DNA of 33,876 bases from Penium margaritaceum (lineage: Eukaryota > Streptophyta > Zygnematophyceae > Desmidiales > Peniaceae): contig SZWC01008605.1 of NCBI GenBank assembly GCA_023375785.1, forward strand, positions 1-33,876, read 5' to 3'. This document shows positions 28,561 to 33,876 of this stretch, piece by piece. The notes beneath the pieces were generated by a model that did no database searches, was not told where the DNA came from, and saw only the letters and a program-made list of their open reading frames with translations. A program made the translations under genes and the position numbers. Position 1 is the stretch's first letter. Every line of letters begins with the position of its first letter.

Positions 28561-28917
28561 CACAATCGACCACTGGAAATCCATCAAGCAGTCCTCAGCA
28601 CACTTGAATTATGCTTCAATACCCAGAACAAGGCTACTTAACACACGTATTTCACAGCTGGAGTAGGCGCTCGCAACCTCCATTCACACCGACATCAACT
28701 CGACCACTTGGTGAGGTACAGATTGCATGCACAGTGCCGGGAAGTCCACTGTTGGTACTACTGACAGTCTGCATGACACCGGGTGTGATGGGACTGTGGC
28801 GCACCCTGTGTATGACATTGTCTCATGTGACGTGTCTTTGTGGATCCAATCCTTGGCTGATCGTGCATGTTTTTACTCTGCACAGTCTGCATCTTCCTGT
28901 AATGGTTTGATCACATT

Positions 28918-29325
28918 GTGCTTTGTGTCCCAACAGAGCGCGTCCCAGATGGCACCTGGGTTGTAGACTCGGGTGCCACTCGTCACATGTCCTGTTGGCC
29001 TAGTGATGTTCTCTTGCTTGGTCCTGTTTTTTCTGTCCTCTTTGTGTGGACGGGGTTGGGTCAGCAACTGCATGTGGATGGGGTTGGGACTGTTTGCTTT
29101 GATGGTCCTTCTGGTCTAGTTTATTTCTCGGACGTGTTGTGTGTTCCTGATCTTGAGCTCAGTCTTTTTTCAATTCCCAAATTCGACCATCTTGGCCTCA
29201 CAGTCACTCATGCAGATGTTGTGTTAGCTATCAGTGTAAGTTCCACCAGATGTGTGGTACTGCGTGGTGTTGCAGTCGGGAGTCTGTATCATGCTCTGCG
29301 CCATGCTGTGGCATCTCCGCTATAG
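28918..29325 (+). pseudogene. pol: Copia-5 aspartic protease
   Basis: WVVDSGATRHMSCWP (Asp at 28966) is an intact copia protease active-site motif. It is followed by LHVDGVGTVCFDGPSGLVYFSDVLCVPDLELSLFSIPKFDHLGLTV, which matches the protease fold pattern G.G.V.....L..VL.VP.L..NL.S. The 136-residue frame has no stop. It is the best preserved domain of this element. A stop follows at 29323-29325. Confidence 0.85.
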
Positions 29326-29339
29326 CCTGCACGTTTTTA

Positions 29340-30032
29340 CGTCACTGGGACCCTGTCAGTCATGCACCAGTAGTGGTTGCATCGCAGTCTCTGTCATGTG
29401 CATTCTGCCAATGTTGAGTCCATAGTTCGCGTCAAGCCTGCTCTTGGCCTTGACCGGCTTCTTTCCAGAAGCCTGGTCAGAATGATTTTTTAGCCAGTTT
29501 CTAAGGGAAAATTCACTGTGCCATGTTCCACCCATTCCAATCTTGAGTTCTACATGTGCATGATCTGTGTCGGGTTTGTGACTCCTTCCATCACCCTGTC
29601 TCATGCCCGTGTTCCAACCGTGTGGGCGAGGGTTCTCATGTGGTTGATCCCATTTGGTCGGGCGTATCTGTGGGTCCTTTTGCTGCGTTGCCCTCTGTTT
29701 TGCATGTTATTTCTGCTGTCGTTGCTGCACCTAGGCCTCATGTGGTTGGCCCCATCACTCCTCGCACATCAGTGGGTCCTGTCGTTGCGTCACCATCGGT
29801 TATTCTTTTTCCTCCTGCCTGCTGCACCTCGCATGCCTGCTGTGCAGCCAGACCCATCACCGTCGTCGATGCTGCATCACCTGCCTCTGCCTCTGCAGCC
29901 GTTTTCCTGTCATCTTCCTCTCCCAGTGCCTCCTCCATTCCCCCAGAGACGGCCGCTGATCGATCCATCCTCTCCTCTAGTCCAACATTATCATGGGAGC
30001 CGCCGGTCGAGGCGGTGATTACATCATCATGA
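29340..30032 (+). pseudogene. pol: Copia-5 integrase finger and Pro/Ser-rich linker
   Basis: SLCHVHSANVESIVRVKPALGLD near 29385-29455 matches the integrase finger of Copia-3 (LCHVSLDTVTKIIRTKPAFGL). The core is absent. From about 29556 an open frame encodes Val/Pro/Ser repeats (GVSVGPFAALPSV, RTSVGPVVASPSV) like the integrase-RT linker of this group, so roughly the whole catalytic core was deleted between. Similarity ends near 30032. Confidence 0.65.
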
Positions 30033-30916
30033 TGACATAAAATGCATGTTTTTATTCTCCAATTGTATTTAACATGAAAAACTGTGCAAAACAGACCCAA
30101 GAACCGGGTCATTTGGTACATGGACGAGAAAGATATGACGGTGCAAAGGTGGGAGGTGCACCTCTAGAAAACAGGAGACGTACCGGTTCGACCCCGAGCA
30201 CGGCGGAGTGACTTTGTCGTCCACTGCAGCCAAAGCGCCCCTGGATGGACACTTAGCCAATGAGGCAAGGTTCATTTGGGTTCATGGGCGCTTCGGGATG
30301 GCGGCTGGAGCTGCATGTGCAAGCAAGGGCGCTTCAGGTGGTCGTGACCCCCGCTGGCGGTGCTGCCAGTGGCAGTCACGCGTAGAGCACTCAAATAGCC
30401 ATAACTCAGCCGTTTCTCCATGGATTGAGGCGTTCTTTGGTGTATTGGAAAGCTTGCAATACTTATTACATGATGCATGTGTTATTATTGTAATTGTATC
30501 TCAGCAGATGACTTCGTAGTGCCAAGGAGGCTCTCGGCTGGCTCACAGGGGGACTGGTACAAAAGGAAGCCTAGGGGTTGTTCTAGGTATGCCAATCTTC
30601 CCCAAAGACTCTGTATATTGTCTCGTACTAATCTATCAAGTCAAAGTATTCATTCCTTACCCAACTCTCCTTGTTCTCCAAGCATCACCTTGTATATGTC
30701 CATTCGATCCTACAAGTCTTCCGCATCGAACCTTGGTGCAAACGCCACCGGGAGAGTCGTACTGCGGGAACCTCGCTCACTAGCAGCGGCCCTGCTGTTA
30801 GGAGAGGGTCGTGCGACATCTCAAGGGCTAGCCCATGCACCAAGGATTCATGGGTTAGGAGGTTTATCCTAAGGGCTCGGTGTGTGACTGTAACGCCGAA
30901 CGCCCCCCGGCTCACA
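30033..30916 (+). repeat. Candidate 5' LTR region of Gypsy-1
   Basis: The right end CGGCTCACA (30908-30916) sits two bases before a PBS, so an LTR must end here. I cannot fix its left end without the partner copy. A GGTTCGACCCC word (30186-30196) resembles an RNA polymerase III B box, but no paired A box or cloverleaf is evident. Confidence 0.4.
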
Positions 30917-30918
30917 TT

Positions 30919-30930
30919 TGGTATCAGAGT
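30919..30930 (+). promoter_or_regulatory. Gypsy-1 primer-binding site
   Basis: TGGTATCAGAGT matches the tRNA-iMet complement TGGTATCAGAGC at 11 of 12 positions; the last C is now T. Confidence 0.85.
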
Positions 30931-31107
30931 GAGTGGACGTTCGCTCGGCTTTGTGCGGACCCAAGGGAGGCAGTAGATCTGCCACACCTGCATTTGGCCA
31001 GAATTTCGTCGTCACAACTGGATGCATAGCAAGAGTGGCACAATAACAGGCTTATCTCATGGAGGAGATCCGGCGTGCTCTTGACGGGAAGTGCAGCTCG
31101 GTGTGCG

Positions 31108-31520
31108 GGCGTTGAAATCAAACATGTCAAATAAGGCGGATCGGTCCAGGACTACACCACACGGTTCATGGCTTTGGCGGCACAGATCGACGACCTCTCG
31201 GACGTGGAGATGTACGATCGCTACCGTGATGGCCTAAAGCCGCACGTCCAACGTGAACTCAGGGTGCTCGGGTTGCGGAACTTTGCGGAATTGGTTTCGG
31301 CGACGGAGCGCATTGATGGAGTAAGCTACAACGCGCGTCGGACCAGCTACACAACACAACCACGGGTGGAGCAGCCAGGTCAGGCTCAGCCCATGGAGGT
31401 GGATAAAATCCATGCAGAGCAGCGGGGCGCGAGCGGATAGCAAGGTCTGATAGGCAAGTGTTGGGCTTGTGGTGAGGAGGTCCTTGCAAGCGGGACTGCC
31501 CCAAGCGCAAAGCACAACAG
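31108..31520 (+). pseudogene. gag: Gypsy-1 Gag C-terminal part
   Basis: VEIKHVK-TAA-GGSVQDYTTRF then MALAAQIDDLSDVEMYDRYR, DGLKPHVQRELRVLG, NFAELVSATERIDGVSY: the retrotransposon Gag pattern with GSVQxYxxxF..L and Y..GLKP.I...L. A Gln/Pro-rich stretch leads to a zinc knuckle CWACGEE..GPCKRDCPKR (31470-31505) that needs one frame change and has Cys where His is usual. A TAG ends the first open frame at 31438. Confidence 0.8.
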
Positions 31521-31589
31521 GGAAACGGGCATCAGCAGTGAGGAGGGGACGACCTACTACTGCAAGTCTTTCATTCGCAAGGGACAACA

Positions 31590-32089
31590 CTAGCCCTCAA
31601 ACGCTTTTGCCAATGAAGGAGCTGTCTCAAGTGCTGTTGTGGAATGAAGGTGAGACCCAGGGGTCACCCTGGAGCTGGCTCTTGAGATTCCGGAAGGGAG
31701 TTTTAAGGGTTGGAGGGAGCTACGCGGTCTGCTGGATGGCGGTGCAAGCCATAGCTTCTTCAATGACGAGTTGATGATGGAGCTGGCATGGCAGCCGGAG
31801 ACGTTGGCCAAGGTGTGATAGGTGTCCGGAGTGGTCGAGTACGGCAGGCCTCTCATCAAGCACAAGGTCCACATGGGTGATTTGGTGTGTAACATAGAGT
31901 TCCACACGTGTCCTATGGATGATTACGATTGCTTGAAAGGCCGGGATTGGTTACACTCCTGGAATCCAGAGGTGGATTGGAGGTGCAACCGGGTGGTCGT
32001 GAAGGCGGGCGGGAAAAACCTCACTTTGCCGTTGTGGCAGGGTGAGGGAAAGGAGTTGGATGTGGCAGAAGAGGGGAAGCAGCTACACG
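31590..32089 (+). pseudogene. pol: Gypsy-1 aspartic protease
   Basis: LLDGGASHSFFNDELM near 31730-31775 matches the gypsy LIDSGASHNFI active site with Ser replaced by Gly. Then EYGRPLIKHKVHMGDLVCNI, DDYDCLKGRDWLHSWNPEVDW, matching DxxLGxDWL. Two consecutive stops lie at about 31816-31821. The frame GKQLHV is cut at 32089 by the hAT insertion and resumes in frame as INLQQ after one target copy at 32855. Confidence 0.8.
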
Positions 32090-32847
32090 TAAGGCTGCAC
32101 ACCGGTACGGAACCGTGATTCTGAGAAGGGAACCGGAACCGCGGTTCCGGTTCCAGCTCGGAACCGGAACCGCGGTTCCGGTTCCGGAACCGCGGTTCCT
32201 CATGGAACCGCGGTTCCAGTCACGGTTCCACATAAATTCCTCTTGTACGCAAGGAAATTGAACCATAATCGGCTACCACTATCAGGTTTTTTGTTCAAAA
32301 GTACAAGGATAAATACCTTCAACAGTCCTCAATTGTATGTGGGTAATTGATTGCAGTACTCACATGGCCTCAAAGGGTGCCACATCAGAGAAAATATCCT
32401 AAAACCTCCCCCCTCGCCACACATTATCTCCTCCATATACCTGGGCTCCGGAACCGCGGTTCCGGTTCCGGAACCGCGGTTCCTCATGGAACCGCGGTTC
32501 CAGTCACGGTTCCACATAAATTCCTCTTGTACGCAAGGAAATTGAACCATAATCGGCTACCACTATCAGGTTTTTTGTTCAAAAGTACAAGGATAAATAC
32601 CTTCAACAGTCCTCAATTGTATGTGGGTAATTGATTGCAGTACTCACATGGCCTCAAAGGGTGCCACATCAGAGAAAATATCCTAAAACATCCCTCCTCG
32701 CCACACATTATCTCCTCCAAATACCTGGGCTCAGGAACCGCGGTTCCTGGACGGTTCCAGAATCTTGGAACCGGAACCGCGGTTCCGGTTCTGGAACCAG
32801 AACCGCGGTTCTGGAACCGCGGTTCCTGGAACCTGTGTGCACCCTTA
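32090..32847. mobile_element. hAT-type non-autonomous element (MITE-like)
   Basis: 758 bp. Terminal inverted repeats TAAGGCTGCACAC (left) and TAAGGGTGCACAC (right, complement strand). An exact 8-bp target-site duplication GCTACACG lies at 32082-32089 and 32848-32855. An 8-bp duplication and T/CA-rich short ends fit the hAT superfamily. It carries no transposase. Removing it restores the Gypsy-1 protease frame, confirming the ends. Its interior is a 284-bp tandem repeat with palindromes. Confidence 0.88.
32166..32800. repeat. 284-bp tandem repeat with GGAACCGCGGTTCC palindromes
   Basis: Units begin at 32166, 32450 and 32734 (third partial), each 284 bases and nearly identical. The 14-base perfect palindrome GGAACCGCGGTTCC occurs about ten times within the element (32134-32825), three times at the head of each full unit, plus one variant AGAACCGCGGTTCT. 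The rest of each unit is AT-richer filler beginning CATAAATTCCTCTTG. Confidence 0.92.
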
Positions 32848-32855
32848 GCTACACG

Positions 32856-33290
32856 TCATCAACTTGCAGCAGTTGAAGTGGTGCAAGCGCAATGGTGGCC
32901 AGGTTTACCTGGCATGGATGAGTCCACAACAAGTAGTAGAGCAGTAGATTGCAGCGATTGAAGCAGCAAAGGGGCAGCCGATGGAAAGCACGGGAGCTCC
33001 AGAGTTTCCTACTGATGTTGGGGAGGTGCTCAAGGAGTTCGGAGATGTTTTGTCGGGGGAGTTCCCAAAGGGGCTGTCGTCGCGACGCAACATTGGCCAC
33101 AAGATCTAGGTAGTGCCAGGGTCATCACTAACAATGTGGTATTACAACCGCATGAACGACGCAGAGCTTGCGGAGCTCAAGAAGTGATGCAGAGCTTGCA
33201 GAGCTCAAGGAGCAGTGGGAGAGCTGGTGGACCAGGGCTTCATTCGACCGTCGGTGTCACCATATGCGGTGCCGGTGCTGTTTGCTAAGG
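32856..33290 (+). pseudogene. pol: Gypsy-1 start of reverse transcriptase
   Basis: VVEQ-TAG-IAAIEAAKG, LKEFGDVLSGEFPKGLSSRR, IGHKI-TAG-VVPGS, YYNRMNDAELAELKK-TGA, then GELVDQGFIRPSVSPYAVPVLFAKE: the gypsy pattern DVF..ELP.GLPP.R...H.I...PG....R.PYR.S..E..EL...L..LL..GFI.PS.SP...PVLFV.K. A 28-bp tandem duplication (GCAGAGCTTGC at 33161 and 33189) shifts the frame. The catalytic YxDD part is absent; similarity stops near 33290. Confidence 0.82.
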
Positions 33291-33565
33291 AGGTATGGTT
33301 AATTGGGGTCTTTTTATACACTGTTAGATGGGTGTATAGGTACCTACGTTAGAAGGTAGTTTCCTACAAGGTTATGAGGGTTCTAACATTTTTTTGGCAT
33401 ATAAGACCATTTTAGGTGTGCTAAGTATTTCTAAACACACCTACTCCGTGTACATCTATTTACGTGACAACTACATCTGCAACCCTGTCCATTTCGTACA
33501 TACTGGCACATTTATGTTTCCGATATCTTCTCGATTGGATGAGCCCCCCCCCTCTCCAGATTGCA
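33291..33565. other. No gene recognised; ends at an N
   Basis: AT-rich sequence after the Gypsy-1 breakpoint, with a C9 run at 33545-33552 and N at 33566. Words such as CACACCTACTCCGTGTACA recall the foldback array near 5400-5900 but do not align well. Confidence 0.35.
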
Positions 33566-33568
33566 NGT

Positions 33569-33876
33569 GCAGCGGCATCAAGTTCAGCTTACACGGTTCA
33601 TCCTCAAAGTGGAGGCCGAGGCGACAAGTGGAAGGGTGCCAAACAGGGCACCAAGAAGGGTGACAAGAAGGGGGAGTGCTTCAACTGCGGCAAGGAGGGC
33701 CACTACGTGCGCAACTGTCCCAAGAAGAAAACAGATCGGTCGCAGCGGGGTGGGAAGAAAGATGAGCACGCCCTTATGGTGTACAACTCCACCAACTTGA
33801 AGGATCCGGGAGTTGCCGTCATCGACTCCGGATCAGGCCGCCACACGCAATGCAACAGGGCGGCATTTGTCACCTA
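33569..33876 (+). CDS. gag: Copia-6 Gag zinc knuckle and protease, partial at both ends
   Basis: An open frame with no stop for 102 codons to the window edge, starting right after the N at 33566, so its 5' part is missing from the assembly. It reads AASSSAYTVHP, a Gly/Lys-rich stretch, zinc knuckle CFNCGKEGHYVRNC (from 33677), DEHALMVYNSTNLKDPGVAV and the protease motif IDSGSGRHTQC (Asp at 33824). It closely parallels Copia-4 (CYNCGKQGHYARDC, IDSRSGRHTQC) and keeps the intact protease Gly. This is the only retroelement coding piece here without a stop. Whether the rest is intact cannot be told from the window. Confidence 0.85.

Larger units (their letters stand above)
25052..30032 (+). mobile_element. 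Copia-5: Ty1/copia element with internal deletion
   Basis: LTR (25052-25869), PBS, long repetitive leader, gag, protease, integrase finger and linker, all plus strand. Most of the integrase core, reverse transcriptase, RNase H and the 3' LTR are missing. It shares its LTR with the end of Copia-3, so the two probably belong to one family joined by recombination. Confidence 0.72.
30917..33290 (+). mobile_element. Gypsy-1: truncated Ty3/gypsy element
   Basis: PBS, gag, protease and the beginning of reverse transcriptase on the plus strand, in gypsy order (protease straight to reverse transcriptase). It is interrupted by a hAT-type element at 32090-32847 and truncated near 33290 after PVLFAKE. 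Stops and small indels make it non-functional. Confidence 0.82.

Noticed and set aside
29518..30018. Pro/Leu-rich 166-residue open frame as an independent protein
   Set aside because: It overlaps in another frame the Val/Pro/Ser linker that follows the Copia-5 integrase finger; composition is due to C/T-rich repeats.
30110..30200. Possible tRNA or pol III promoter (GGTTCGACCCC)
   Set aside because: The candidate A box is weak and too far away (about 75 bases); no acceptor stem pairing seen.
31234..31590. 118-residue minus-strand open frame
   Set aside because: Opposite strand of the Gypsy-1 Gag, which has family motifs on the plus strand.

Overview
The window is a repeat-dominated piece of a eukaryotic nuclear genome. 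I found no intact host gene, no rRNA gene and no convincing tRNA gene. It is almost entirely long-terminal-repeat (LTR) retrotransposons, mostly Ty1/copia, nested and decayed, set among satellites and foldback repeats. Three elements carry primer-binding sites (PBS) matching the 3' end of initiator tRNA-Met in the form usual for plant elements (TGGTATCAGAGC or one mismatch). Together with the plant-like copia families, telomere-like AAACCCTA motifs and TAG-rich decay, this suggests a green-lineage organism (alga, charophyte or land plant). I cannot name the species.

Layout. 1-596 is an ATAGAT hexamer array. 597-2440 is AT-rich with no gene seen. 2440-3150 holds about five units of a ~150-bp tandem repeat. 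3246-3800 (minus) is a decayed copia integrase. 3900-5040 carries a 26-bp perfect palindrome and several copies of a hairpin repeat with a GGGTTTTA tract. 5033-6021 and 11389-12010 are two halves of one array of G-tract foldback repeats, split by Copia-1 (6022-11388, minus), which has both LTRs, a target-site duplication (TSD), PBS, polypurine tract (PPT) and a broken gag-pol. 12341-14936 is Copia-2 (minus): one LTR, an internal-tRNA-type PBS, gag and protease, truncated. 16100-25051 is Copia-3 (plus), split in its reverse transcriptase by Copia-4 (17887-23588, minus, with both LTRs and TSD). The LTR at 25052-25869 appears to close Copia-3 and open Copia-5 (to 30032, plus), whose leader holds a ~32-bp minisatellite. 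Gypsy-1 (30917-33290, plus) is a truncated Ty3/gypsy element carrying an inserted hAT-type non-autonomous element (32090-32847) packed with the palindrome GGAACCGCGGTTCC. After a single N, Copia-6 (33569-33876, plus) is an open gag-protease fragment related to Copia-4.

How the parts relate. Each retroelement originally encoded a Gag shell protein with a zinc knuckle, an aspartic protease, an integrase and a reverse transcriptase/RNase H in one polyprotein. None is now intact. The most unusual pattern is that reading frames are largely kept while many in-frame stops, mostly TAG, fall where glutamine is expected (including inside polyglutamine runs), with TGA at tryptophan or arginine positions. 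C-to-T decay at methylated sites is the simplest explanation, but UAG read as glutamine should be tested. Three single N positions look like assembly joins; one is flanked by a 218-bp direct duplication.
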